Assembly: GCA_039029735.1 (NCBI GenBank)
Contig: JBCCFL010000028.1
Coordinates: forward strand, 14,577 to 78,576
DNA from: CADEDH01 sp039029735
GTDB lineage: Bacteria > Actinomycetota > Acidimicrobiia > Acidimicrobiales > SZUA-35
Direction: 5' to 3'
DNA: 64,000 nucleotides
Below are positions 16,142-27,244 of the stretch, piece after piece. The translations under genes and the position numbers were made by a program. The stretch's first letter is position 1. Each line of letters begins with the position of its first letter. The notes under the pieces were generated by a model that made no database searches, was not told the origin of the DNA, and was given only the letters and a program-made list of their open reading frames with translations.

Positions 16142-16756
16142 GTGAACCGCGGCGCCCCCCGAACGCGGCCCGTCGGACGGCCGCCCGGACCCCACGACGA
16201 CACGCTGGGCAAGCTGCTGCCCACGGCCCTCAGGCTGTTCCTGGCCGAGGGAGCCGCTGCGCTCACGCCCACTCGCCTCCATCGAGAAACTGGTGTAGCC
16301 CGGGCCACGATCTACCGGAATTGGCCTGATCCGGCCGATCTGATCGAGATCATGCTGCAGCGTGCCACCGGTATCCCCGAGGAGATGCGCTGCGAGGGAG
16401 ACCCCGCCGCCGACCTGCACGCGGCGCTCGATCTGCTCCTGTTCCGATTCGAGCACCGGCCCGTTCGCCCGTTCCTCGCCGCCTGTCTGCAGTACGGCGA
16501 TCGGTCGGAGCGGCTCGGCGACACCGCTCGTGCCTTCGTCGACGGCATCCTCGCCCCGTTCCACCTCGCAATCAGATCCGGTATCGAACACGGTCGCATC
16601 ACCCCCGCTCCTGGCGTCGAGGTCGACGACCTCGTGGCCGAGCTCACCGGCCCCTTGATCGTCCGCCATGTGCTGATCGGTGAGCCGGTCGACACCGCCA
16701 AGGCCCGTCGCATCGTCGACGAGTTCGTCGCTCGCCATGTGAGCCCCGATGGGTGA
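16142..16756 (+). CDS. TetR-family transcriptional regulator
   Basis: About 204 residues. The helix-turn-helix PTRLHRETGVARATIYRNWP follows a basic N-terminus (RTRPVGRPPG). The GTG at 16142 is six bases after a TACGTT -10 box. Its end overlaps the start of the large dehydrogenase by eight bases, so the two are cotranscribed. The regulator probably controls this oxidative step. Confidence 0.87.
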   Translation: MNRGAPRTRPVGRPPGPHDDTLGKLLPTALRLFLAEGAAALTPTRLHRETGVARATIYRNWPDPADLIEIMLQRATGIPEEMRCEGDPAADLHAALDLLLFRFEHRPVRPFLAACLQYGDRSERLGDTARAFVDGILAPFHLAIRSGIEHGRITPAPGVEVDDLVAELTGPLIVRHVLIGEPVDTAKARRIVDEFVARHVSPDG

Positions 16757-19571
16757 GTCGGATCTCGTCCGTACCGACGCCGCCACCCGAACCATCTACG
16801 CCACGGACAACTCGATCTACCAGATCAGGCCCAGCGGCGTTGCGTTCCCCCGCACAGCCCACGACGTGTCCGTGCTGCTCGCCGCCAACGCCAGAGGTCA
16901 CCGTCGCCCCGTCGCCGCCCGCGGCGCTGGCACCGGCACGAACGGCCAGAGCCTCACCGACGGCCTCGCCCTCGATCTGAAGCGCCACCTTCACGAGGTG
17001 GTGTCGGTCGACCCCGATGCCCGTACGGCCGTGGTTCAGCCCGGTGTCGTGGCTGGCGCGCTCAATGCAGAGTTGGCATCGCACGGGCTGTTCTGGGCGC
17101 CGCACACTTCCACCCTCAACCGGTGCACCGTCGGCGGGATGATCTCGACCGACGCCGCCGGCAAGGGGTCGCTCGTCCACGGCCGTACTCATCGTCACGT
17201 GAGGCGCCTCGACGTGGTGCTCGACGACGGCACGGAGTGGACGGCCGAACCAACCTCGGTGGCCGACGCCGAAGCCAGGGCCCGGATCGACGATCGCGTT
17301 GGGCAGCTGTGGCGAGATCTGTTGGCGCTCCCCATCGACGAACACCAGTCGTTCGATCTGCCCGAACTCGCCCGTGGCTTCAGCGGCTATGGCATCGATC
17401 GCCTCCGCCGCCACGATCTGATCGATCCGGTCGCGTTGCTCTGTGGCGCTGAAGGCACCCTCGGTGTGATCACCGAGGCAACCCTCGACCTCACCCCGAT
17501 TCCCCGTCACACGGTGTTGATCGTGGCGAGCTACGCCAGCTTCGCCGACGCCTTGGACGACTCGGTCGACATGGCCGTCACGAAACCGACCGCCATCGAG
17601 TCGTTCGACGAGACCACCCTCGAGCGCGGCCGATCCTCGCCAGCGTGGCCGGCACTCGGACGAGTGGTTGGTGACCACGCCGGTTCGGTGCTGTTGATCG
17701 AGTACGCAAGCGACACCGAGACCGACGTGGTGCCGATCGTCGAGACGCTGCAGCGCACAGGCCGAAGCCTGGCAACCGCAGCGCTGTGGGATCCGGCCGA
17801 GCGCGCCGCGGCATGGAAGGTGCGGGCCGACGCCGTTGGGCTGTTGGCCAAGGTCGCCACTGGCGGTCCCGATCGCGACGCTCGTCCCACCGCCTTCGTC
17901 GAGGACTGCGCCGTTCCCGTGCGGGCCATGCCGGCGTTCATCGCCGAGTTCCGCCAGGTGCTCGACCAGGCCGGAGTGACCTACGGGATGTTCGGGCACG
18001 CCGACGTTGGTTGCGTGCACGTTCGGCCGGCGCTCGATCTCACCGACCCCGAACACGAGGCGATGGTGCGATCGGTCACCGACGAGGTGGTGGCCCTCGT
18101 GGCCCGGCATGGTGGCGTGCTCTGGGGTGAGCATGGCCGTGGCCTGCGGGGCGACCCGGTGTCGGCGTTTCTCTCACCCGACACGATCGACGTGATGCGC
18201 CGGGTGAAAGCGGCGTTCGATCCCGGCGACCTGCTCAACCCGGGAAAGCTCTACCGCCCAATCGGGTCAGAGGAGCCATTGATCCGTCTCGACGATGCGC
18301 CGTTGCGGGGCCAGGCCAACCGCCAGGTGCCGGTGGAACTGCGTCGGGAGTTCTCCGACGCGTTCGCCTGCAACGGCAACGGCCTCTGTCATCACCACGA
18401 CGGCGCTGAGGTCATGTGCCCGTCCTACAAGGCCAGCGGCGATCCGGCACTGTCGCCGAAGGGCCGGGCCGATCTGCTGCGTGCGTGGCTCAGGGCCGAT
18501 GCCACCGACGATCACGCCGAGCGGGACGAACTCGGTGCGCAACTGGCCCAGAACCTCCATCAGTGCCTCTCGTGCTCTGCGTGCAGCGGTCGCTGCCCGA
18601 TCGAGGTCGACATTCCCGAGCTCAAGTCCCAGTTCCTCGACCGCCATCATCAGCGTCATCGGAGGCCGCTCGCGCACCACGTGTTGAGTCGCTTCGAACG
18701 GCTGGCCACCCTCGGTGCGCGGATGCCTCAGCCGATAGTCCGGATCGGGGCGAGGGCGGCAGGGTCGATGCTCGGCCTGGTCGATCTGCCAACCCCGTCG
18801 CCAGCGACCGGCCTGGTGCGTCGCCTCCCACGCTTCGATGCCGCCAATCCCACCGAGCTGGTGGTGATGCCCGACGTGTTCACCTCGGTGCTCGATCCCA
18901 CGACGCTCGTGGGTGCCGTCGCCTCGTTGCAAGCCGCAGGCCACACGGTGTCGGTCGGATCGTTCGTCCCGTCCGGCAAGTTCGATCACGTGAAGGGCCG
19001 ACGCCAGGCGTTCGCCCGGGCCGTCGAGGCCCAGGCGCAGGAGGTGAAGGCGATCCGCAGCACCGGGGCTCAGCCCGTGGTCGTTGAACCTGCCATCGCG
19101 CTCTTGCACCAGCACGAGTATCCGAACATCGCAGCGGACTATCCGTGCGACGACGTAGCCTCCCTCGCCGACGTGCTCGACCGGAGCCGGCACCTGTTGC
19201 CGCCTTCGGATCGACCTCGACGGGTGCAGCTGCTCGGCCACTGCACAGAGCGGGCCACTGCCCCCGACTCACTGGCCGCCTGGGGCCGGGTGCTCACCGC
19301 CGTCGGTCACGAGGTGGCAACGCCGTCAGTGGGGTGCTGCGGCATGGCCGGCATCTTCGGCCACGAGCGGGAGAACCAGGAGATGTCGAAGGCGCTCTTC
19401 GAGCAGACGTGGGCTCCGGTGATACGCGCCGCCGCGGACGAGCGCGGCACGACCAGCTCCGCACCATCAGTGGTGGCCACCGGTTACTCGTGCCGATCTC
19501 AGGCCAACCGGTTCGCCGGCGCCCGTCTCGGGCACCCGGTGATCCTGGTGGCCTCGGCCGTACGCCGCTGA
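16749..19571 (+). CDS. FAD-linked oxidase with Fe-S C-terminal module (YdiJ / D-2-hydroxyacid dehydrogenase-like)
   Basis: About 940 residues. The N-terminal half is a VAO-type FAD domain with RGAGTGTNGQSLTDG, then a C-terminal FAD-oxidase domain ending in NPGKLYRP. The second half is a GlpC-like module with CNGNGLCHHH, a ferredoxin motif CLSCSACSGRCP, and a CCG domain (SVGCCGMAGIFGHE). The layout and length match YdiJ-type D-2-hydroxyglutarate or D-lactate dehydrogenases, which pass electrons from an alpha-hydroxy acid to the quinone pool. Read from an ATG overlapping the TetR gene. The exact hydroxy acid is not fixed by sequence. Confidence 0.87.
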   Translation: MGESDLVRTDAATRTIYATDNSIYQIRPSGVAFPRTAHDVSVLLAANARGHRRPVAARGAGTGTNGQSLTDGLALDLKRHLHEVVSVDPDARTAVVQPGVVAGALNAELASHGLFWAPHTSTLNRCTVGGMISTDAAGKGSLVHGRTHRHVRRLDVVLDDGTEWTAEPTSVADAEARARIDDRVGQLWRDLLALPIDEHQSFDLPELARGFSGYGIDRLRRHDLIDPVALLCGAEGTLGVITEATLDLTPIPRHTVLIVASYASFADALDDSVDMAVTKPTAIESFDETTLERGRSSPAWPALGRVVGDHAGSVLLIEYASDTETDVVPIVETLQRTGRSLATAALWDPAERAAAWKVRADAVGLLAKVATGGPDRDARPTAFVEDCAVPVRAMPAFIAEFRQVLDQAGVTYGMFGHADVGCVHVRPALDLTDPEHEAMVRSVTDEVVALVARHGGVLWGEHGRGLRGDPVSAFLSPDTIDVMRRVKAAFDPGDLLNPGKLYRPIGSEEPLIRLDDAPLRGQANRQVPVELRREFSDAFACNGNGLCHHHDGAEVMCPSYKASGDPALSPKGRADLLRAWLRADATDDHAERDELGAQLAQNLHQCLSCSACSGRCPIEVDIPELKSQFLDRHHQRHRRPLAHHVLSRFERLATLGARMPQPIVRIGARAAGSMLGLVDLPTPSPATGLVRRLPRFDAANPTELVVMPDVFTSVLDPTTLVGAVASLQAAGHTVSVGSFVPSGKFDHVKGRRQAFARAVEAQAQEVKAIRSTGAQPVVVEPAIALLHQHEYPNIAADYPCDDVASLADVLDRSRHLLPPSDRPRRVQLLGHCTERATAPDSLAAWGRVLTAVGHEVATPSVGCCGMAGIFGHERENQEMSKALFEQTWAPVIRAAADERGTTSSAPSVVATGYSCRSQANRFAGARLGHPVILVASAVRR

Positions 19572-19580
19572 CCGAAGACC

Positions 19581-20504
19581 TCAGCCGAAGTTGAGCGGAT
19601 GCCCGGGGCAGTGCCATTCGTGGGCACGCAGCGACCCGAAGCCGGACGCGGTGATGTAGGCAGTGCGCAGCTCGGGCCCACCGAAGCAGATGTTGGTCAC
19701 CATCGGGTCGCCCGGCACCGGAAGGATCGCCCGCAGTGAGCCGTCAGGAGCGAACGCGGTGATCGCTCCGGTGCCGAGGGTGGCAACGCACACGTTGCCC
19801 TCGGAGTCGACAGCGAGCGAGTCCACCCGCCCGTCGCCTGGCACGACGCCGAGCAGGTGTGACGGTGTGCCGGCGCTCGACGAGAGCTGCGAGCCTGCTG
19901 AGGCCACCTCGCCCGGACCAGCCAGGTCCCAGTACCGCACCCGACCGGTCATGGTCTCGGCGTAGTAGAGGCGATCCTCGTCTGGCGACAGGCCCACCCC
20001 GTTTGGCGTGTTGAGCGGCCGGGCCACCACGGTCGCGGCGGAGCCGTCGGCCTGGGCATAGTAGATCGCGCCGCGGTCCATCTCGCGTAGACGGCCCTTG
20101 CCGAGGTCGGTGAAGTAGAAGCCGCCGTGACGGTCGAACACGAGGTCGTTCGGCCCGGCCAGGGGCCACCCGTCCACCTCGGTGTAGAGCGTCTCGAACG
20201 AGCCGGTCTCGAGGTCGACTCGCTGGATCGAGCCTCCGCTGTAGTCCTCGGCCTGGTGGCCGGGCAGGGTCATGCCCTGCACCGAGCGCCAGGTGAACCC
20301 ACCGTTGTTGCACACGTACACGGCGCCGTCGGGCCCGAGCGCGGCACCGTTGGGGCCGCCGCCGAGCAGGGCCACCACGGTCACCGCACCGTCCGGGGCC
20401 ACCCGGCTGAGGGTGCCGCGGCGGATCTCGACGAGCACCACCGACCCGTCGGCGAGGGCAACTGGGCCTTCGGGGAACTGCAGGCCATCTGCGATCGTGC
20501 GCAT
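19581..20504 (-). CDS. SMP-30/gluconolactonase/LRE-like family protein
   Basis: About 307 residues, a six-bladed beta-propeller lactonase. It opens with ADGLQFPEGPVALADGSVVL and has the metal-binding Glu of FPEGP. The Asn of PNDLVFD, the second Asn in LNTPNGVGLSPDE and the Asp in VDSLAVDSEG complete the calcium site. It likely opens a sugar or cyclic-ester lactone. A GGAG lies six bases before the ATG. Downstream of an SDR on the same strand, separated by a 103-bp gap with tandem repeats; the pair may form a dehydrogenase-lactonase pathway. Confidence 0.88.
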   Translation of the reverse strand: MRTIADGLQFPEGPVALADGSVVLVEIRRGTLSRVAPDGAVTVVALLGGGPNGAALGPDGAVYVCNNGGFTWRSVQGMTLPGHQAEDYSGGSIQRVDLETGSFETLYTEVDGWPLAGPNDLVFDRHGGFYFTDLGKGRLREMDRGAIYYAQADGSAATVVARPLNTPNGVGLSPDEDRLYYAETMTGRVRYWDLAGPGEVASAGSQLSSSAGTPSHLLGVVPGDGRVDSLAVDSEGNVCVATLGTGAITAFAPDGSLRAILPVPGDPMVTNICFGGPELRTAYITASGFGSLRAHEWHCPGHPLNFG

Positions 20505-20551
20505 GGGAAACTCCGGAGGGATCGAATTCGGGTGAGTATCAGAGCGGCCGG

Positions 20552-20627
20552 CGATCAGGAGGCCTGAGATCAGAAGGCCTGAGATCAGAAGACGGTGTAG
20601 CCGCAGATCAGAAGACGGTGTAGCCGC
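20552..20627. repeat. Two adjacent micro-tandem repeats (2 x 15 bp, 2 x 23 bp)
   Basis: The 15-mer occurs at 20552-20566 and 20567-20581 (two differences). A perfect 23-mer occurs at 20582-20604 and 20605-20627. The second 23-mer contains the last codons and stop of the SDR gene, so that gene end is duplicated downstream of itself. Confidence 0.9.
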
Positions 20628-21366
20628 CGTCGACTGTCACTTCCTGACCGGTGTGGAACGTTTGGCTCGGATCGGCGAGGAACGCCCCGACGGCCCGAAA
20701 CTCGGCGGGGTCGGCCCAGCGCCGGGCTGGCGTGCGTCTGGTGGTCACCTCGCGGAACTTCTCGTTCTCATAGCCCGCCGAGGCGAGGTCGGTGATCGTC
20801 CAACCCGGAAGCAGCGAGTTGACCCGGATCTGATGGCGGGCGAGGCCAACAGCGAGCGCCCGCACGAGGCCGTTCAGAGCCGTCTTGGCCGTGCCGTAGG
20901 CCTCGTTGCCGGCAGCGCCGTGGACGGCGGAGGTGGACGACACTGCGACCAGCGACCCGCCCTCGCCTTGATCGACCAAGCGCCGGGCCGCCTCCCGCAG
21001 GCACAGGAACACGCCGTCGAGGTTGATCTCCATCACTGCCCGCCACTCGTCGAGGGTCAGATCGAGAAACGGCGTACCCGTGCCACCTCGGCCGGCGTTG
21101 GCGAACAGGCCGTCGAGCCGGCCGAGATCGTCAACCGTGCGCTCCATCGTCTCGATCACCTGGGCTTCGTCGCCAACGTCGCACACGTAGGCGACAGCCT
21201 CGCCACCACGGTTGGAGAGGGCGTCCAGCGCAGCAGCGTTCTTCTCCTCGTTGCGGCCCCAGATGGCGACGGTGCCACCGGCGTCCACGATGCCCTCGGC
21301 CATGCCGAGGCCGATGCCGCCGTTACCCCCCGTCACCACGAACACCCGATCACGCAAGTCGATCAT
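20608..21366 (-). CDS. SDR-family oxidoreductase
   Basis: About 252 residues. Classical SDR with TGGNGGIG near residue 12, FANAGRGG near 88, SSTSAVHGAAG and YGTAKTA as the catalytic Ser-Tyr-Lys region, and a C-terminal TVDGGYTVF. The ATG at 21366 lies eight bases after TAGGGT on this strand; the longer frame would overlap the promoter. It precedes the lactonase gene and may supply its lactone substrate. Its final codons are part of a 23-bp tandem duplication. Confidence 0.9.
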   Translation of the reverse strand: MIDLRDRVFVVTGGNGGIGLGMAEGIVDAGGTVAIWGRNEEKNAAALDALSNRGGEAVAYVCDVGDEAQVIETMERTVDDLGRLDGLFANAGRGGTGTPFLDLTLDEWRAVMEINLDGVFLCLREAARRLVDQGEGGSLVAVSSTSAVHGAAGNEAYGTAKTALNGLVRALAVGLARHQIRVNSLLPGWTITDLASAGYENEKFREVTTRRTPARRWADPAEFRAVGAFLADPSQTFHTGQEVTVDGGYTVF

Positions 21367-21374
21367 GGTCGATG

Positions 21375-21380
21375 ACCCTA
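21375..21380 (-). promoter_or_regulatory. -10 box TAGGGT (leaderless)
   Basis: Eight bases before the SDR ATG at 21366 on the minus strand. Confidence 0.55.
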
Positions 21381-21468
21381 GTGGTCGCCGCCGGCTCGAT
21401 CCGGATTGGTGTTGGGCGGCACTGGCGGCCACGCTGGGCGGCGACGGTCACCACCCGAGGAGGAACCG

Positions 21469-22623
21469 ATGTCCGGTGACGCCAACATGCGATCGGTGGG
21501 GGACAGCCTCCCCGTACCCGAGTTCGAGACCACTGCCTGGGTGACACCACCGCCCTTGTCCGACGCGACTGTCGCCATCGTGACATCGGCCGCGTTGCAT
21601 CGCGAGAGCGACGAGGGGTTCACCAACGTGGACACCGAGTACCGCCTCCTCCCGGCCGACGCCCGCGATCTCGTGCTCGGCCACTGGAGCCCGAACTTCG
21701 ACCGCACTGGCGTGGCGATCGATCTCAACGTGGTCTACCCGATCGACCGGTTGGAGGAGCTCGCCGCCCGGGGGGAGATCGGAGCGGTTGCCCCTCGTCA
21801 CGCGTCGTTCGCCGGCAACCAGCCCGACGACGTGGCCACGATTCGCCTCGACTCCGGCCCGAGAGCAGCAGCCGATCTCAAGGCCGACGGCGTTGACGTG
21901 GTGTTGCTCACCCCGGTTTGACCGCTGTGCACGCGTACCGTGAGTACGCTCGCCCACGTCTTCGAAGCTGCCGGCATCGCCACCGTGGTTCTCGCCTCCA
22001 CCCGCTCGGTGGCCGAGCGGATGGGGCCACCCCGGGCCCTCTACTGCGAGTTCCCCCTCGGACGTCCCTTGGGGAAGCCAGCCGACGCGGCGTTCCAGCA
22101 CGAAGTGCTGTCTCGCGCCTTCGCGCTGCTCGACGCGCCGGCCGGGCCGGTGCTGGATGACCACCCCGTGGTGATCGAAGCCGACGAGGTGCCGATGACC
22201 TGCTCGCTTCCGCCACGCTTCGACCCGAACCTCCACCCTGCGGTGGACGAGGCGAACGGGCTCCGCAAAGCGTATGACCGCACGCGGCAGCGGCGAGGCA
22301 TCACGGGCGTCGGTCGCTCGATCGATGCCGACGGCGTGGCCGACGCACTGCGGATCCTTGCCGACATCGCCGACGGGGCGAACTGGAAGGGCGCGGGGAT
22401 CCCTGGGAAGAACACCACGGCGCTGTGCCACGACATTCGCACCTACTACGAAGAGGCTGCGATCGAACTCGTCGACGGGCCGCCTCCCGCGGGGCGGGCG
22501 ATCGAGGCCTGGTACTTCGAGGAGACCGAGGCCGGCCGCCTCGTGCTCGCCGCCCGCCAGGCCATCAAGGACCAGGAGGCACCGTTCCCGGTGTGGTTCT
22601 ACATGGTGCCCGGGCACCGCTGA
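21469..22623 (+). CDS. GrdB-family selenoprotein with in-frame UGA (selenocysteine 151)
   Basis: Two ORFs in the same frame (21469-21921 and from 21922 on) are separated only by TGA at 21919-21921. Read through, they give 384 residues matching the glycine/sarcosine/betaine reductase selenoprotein B (GrdB/PrdB) family. Conserved parts lie on both sides: LPADARDLVLGHWSPNFDRT and APRHASFAGNQPDD before the UGA, and PPRALYCEFPLGRPLGKPAD after it. The UGA lies in VLLTPV-U-PLC, a U-x-x-C redox motif at the position where this family carries its catalytic Sec. A perfect hairpin 12 bases after the UGA fits a bacterial SECIS. The start has GAGGAGG five bases upstream. Not a frameshift, because the frame is unchanged. 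An internal GTG at 21940 might be called as a separate gene by software. Function likely thiol/selenol redox or reductive cleavage; the substrate is unknown. Confidence 0.85.
21933..21949 (+). promoter_or_regulatory. Candidate bacterial SECIS hairpin
   Basis: GCGTAC-CGTGA-GTACGC forms a perfect 6-bp stem with a five-base loop. The G at loop position 2 lies 19 bases after the UGA, within the spacing accepted for bacterial SECIS elements (G in the first two loop bases, about 16-37 bases from UGA). Confidence 0.7.
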
Positions 22624-22749
22624 GGGCCCCATTGGCCTGCATCGCACGGGATCGGGCCGAGCGGTACCCTTCTCACCCGTCGGGATGCGCGGGCACACCG
22701 GCACGAGGTTGCTGCGTCAGGTAGCAGCGGAGCCGGGAAGACGGAAGCT

Positions 22750-25422
<2,673 letters not shown>

Positions 25423-25431
25423 CGCCCCGGG

Positions 25432-25953
25432 TCAGGCGGCTTCCAGCTCTGAGCGGGTGAACAGGGGGAGGAAGTCGACCCCGAGCTCGGTCATGTTCTC
25501 CGCCCCACCCTGCTCACGGTCGATCACGCACAACACCGCGTCGACCTTTGCCCCGAGTTCGCGAAGATCCTGGGTGGACAGCACCACCTGACCACCGGTG
25601 GTGATGACGTCCTCCACCACGGTGACCCGCTTGCCCTCGATGGAGGGGCCCTCGGCCAGCTTGGCCGTGCCGTAGGCCTTGGCTTCCTTGCGAACGAACA
25701 CCACTGGCAGCCCTGTGCGGAGCGACAACGCCGTGGCGATCGGTACGCCGCCCAGCTCGAGCCCGGCCAGGATCTCGGTGTCGGGCGGGATGCGATCAGC
25801 CATGAGATCGGCGATTGCGGCCAGCAGCGACGGTTCGGCCTCGAACTGGTACTTGTCGAAGTACGTGTCGGCGGTGAGCCCGCTGCGGAGGGTGAACGTT
25901 CCCGTGAGCTGGGCGACGTCCACGATTCGGCGGGCCAGAGTCGAGCGATCCAC
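25432..25953 (-). CDS. pyrE: Orotate phosphoribosyltransferase
   Basis: About 173 residues. Converts orotate and PRPP to OMP in pyrimidine synthesis. The PRPP loop is VVEDVITTGGQVVLS near 111-125, and VRKEAKAYGTAK carries the conserved basic residues. N-terminal GTFTLRSGLTADTYFDKYQF is characteristic of PyrE. The GTG at 25953 is six bases after TAGGGT on this strand, so it is probably leaderless. No other pyr gene is nearby. Confidence 0.93.
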   Translation of the reverse strand: MDRSTLARRIVDVAQLTGTFTLRSGLTADTYFDKYQFEAEPSLLAAIADLMADRIPPDTEILAGLELGGVPIATALSLRTGLPVVFVRKEAKAYGTAKLAEGPSIEGKRVTVVEDVITTGGQVVLSTQDLRELGAKVDAVLCVIDREQGGAENMTELGVDFLPLFTRSELEAA

Positions 25954-25959
25954 GCCGCC

Positions 25960-25965
25960 ACCCTA
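25960..25965 (-). promoter_or_regulatory. -10 box TAGGGT (leaderless)
   Basis: Six bases before the pyrE GTG on the minus strand. Confidence 0.55.
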
Positions 25966-26058
25966 CCGGTCGGACCACCACGGCAACGGGAACCGCGATG
26001 GCGGGGCACTCGGCCGAAGGCGTAGCCTCCGGCTTACGCACTCGAAGGGGGGCCCACC

Positions 26059-27231
26059 ATGGGCATGACCGAGCAACTCGATGAGATCCTGCAGGCCGGT
26101 GTCGAACGAGGGGCAGCGCCGGGTGCCGTCTTCGTGGTCGTGGGCCGTGACGGCGTGCGCTACGAAGGCTCAGCTGGTGAGCGCGCCGCTGGCTCAGGGA
26201 TCACAATGACGCCAGACACCGTCGGCGCCCTCTTCTCGAACACCAAGGCCCTCACGGGTGCCGCCGCGATGCAACTCGTCGAAGAGGGAACGCTCAGCCT
26301 CGATGCGCCTGCGTCGGAGGTCTGCCCAGAGCTCGGACAGATCCAGGTGCTCGACGGGTTCGACGGTGACGGCCAGCCGATCACACGGCCACCGGCCACG
26401 CCGGTCACGCTTCGTCACCTGCTCACCCACACCTCGGGCTTCGTCTACGACATCTGGAATGCCGACAGCCTCCGCTGGCACGACGTGACCGGCGAGCCGA
26501 ACATCCTCACGCTCGAGAAGGCGTCGCTCATGGAGCCGCTCATGTTCGATCCTGGAACACGCTGGGAGTACGGCATCGGTATCGATTGGGTCGGGCAGAT
26601 GGTGGAGCAGGCATCAGGGCAGACACTCGGCGCCTACTTCGCCGAACACCTCACCGGCCCGCTCGGCATGAGTGACACTGCGTTCGCCCACACCCCGTCG
26701 ATGTTGGAACGGGCCTCCGCGGTTCACGGTCGCGGTCCCGACGGCTCGCTCACCCCGATCGATCTGCCCCCACCCGAGAACCCCGAGTTCGAGATGGGTG
26801 GTGGTGGCCTCCACGGCACGATGGGCGACTACGGCCGGTTCCTGCAGATGCTGCTGAACGAGGGCGAGCTCGACGGCACCCGCGTGCTCGGGGCCGACAC
26901 GATCCAGACGATGAGCCAGAACCACATCGGTGACCTCAGGGTGCAGATGCTGCCCACGACCAACCCGGCGTTCTCGAACGACGCCGAGTTCTTCCCGGGG
27001 GCGCCCAAGAGCTGGGGCCTCACGTTCCAGATCAACGAGGAGCCGGGGCCGAGCGGCCGCCCCGCCGGCACGCTCATGTGGGCTGGCCTGGCCAACAGCT
27101 ACTACTGGATCGATCGCGAGAACGATGTGGCTGGCGCCTACCTCAGCCAGATCTTGCCCTTCGCCGATGCCGGATCGCTCGGCCTGTTCGACGAGCTGGA
27201 GGCGGCCGTCTACGCCTCGGCGGGGTCGTAG
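26059..27231 (+). CDS. Serine hydrolase, class C beta-lactamase/esterase family
   Basis: About 390 residues. Nucleophile motif S60-N-T-K63, then LRHLLTHTSGFVYDIW, and a second motif in WEYGIGIDWVGQMVEQASG where penicillin-binding enzymes have Tyr-x-Asn. A GGGGLHGTMGDYGRFLQMLL helix is typical of EstB-like esterases. There is no signal peptide, so the enzyme is cytoplasmic and more likely an esterase than a beta-lactamase. The ATG at 26059 follows a purine-rich AAGGGGGG stretch. Confidence 0.85.
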   Translation: MGMTEQLDEILQAGVERGAAPGAVFVVVGRDGVRYEGSAGERAAGSGITMTPDTVGALFSNTKALTGAAAMQLVEEGTLSLDAPASEVCPELGQIQVLDGFDGDGQPITRPPATPVTLRHLLTHTSGFVYDIWNADSLRWHDVTGEPNILTLEKASLMEPLMFDPGTRWEYGIGIDWVGQMVEQASGQTLGAYFAEHLTGPLGMSDTAFAHTPSMLERASAVHGRGPDGSLTPIDLPPPENPEFEMGGGGLHGTMGDYGRFLQMLLNEGELDGTRVLGADTIQTMSQNHIGDLRVQMLPTTNPAFSNDAEFFPGAPKSWGLTFQINEEPGPSGRPAGTLMWAGLANSYYWIDRENDVAGAYLSQILPFADAGSLGLFDELEAAVYASAGS

Positions 27232-27244
27232 CCGCACGGTGCCG

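Noticed and set aside
21919..21921. The UGA as an ordinary stop or a pseudogene mutation in the GrdB-like gene
   Set aside because: The frame is intact on both sides, a U-x-x-C motif is created at the right place and a SECIS-like hairpin follows, so selenocysteine is the simpler reading.
22690..22745. SRP RNA-like GTCAGGT...AGCAGC upstream of the receptor kinase
   Set aside because: The conserved CCGGAAGG core of bacterial SRP RNA is missing. The segment is better read as a GCTGC/GCAGC hairpin in a leader.
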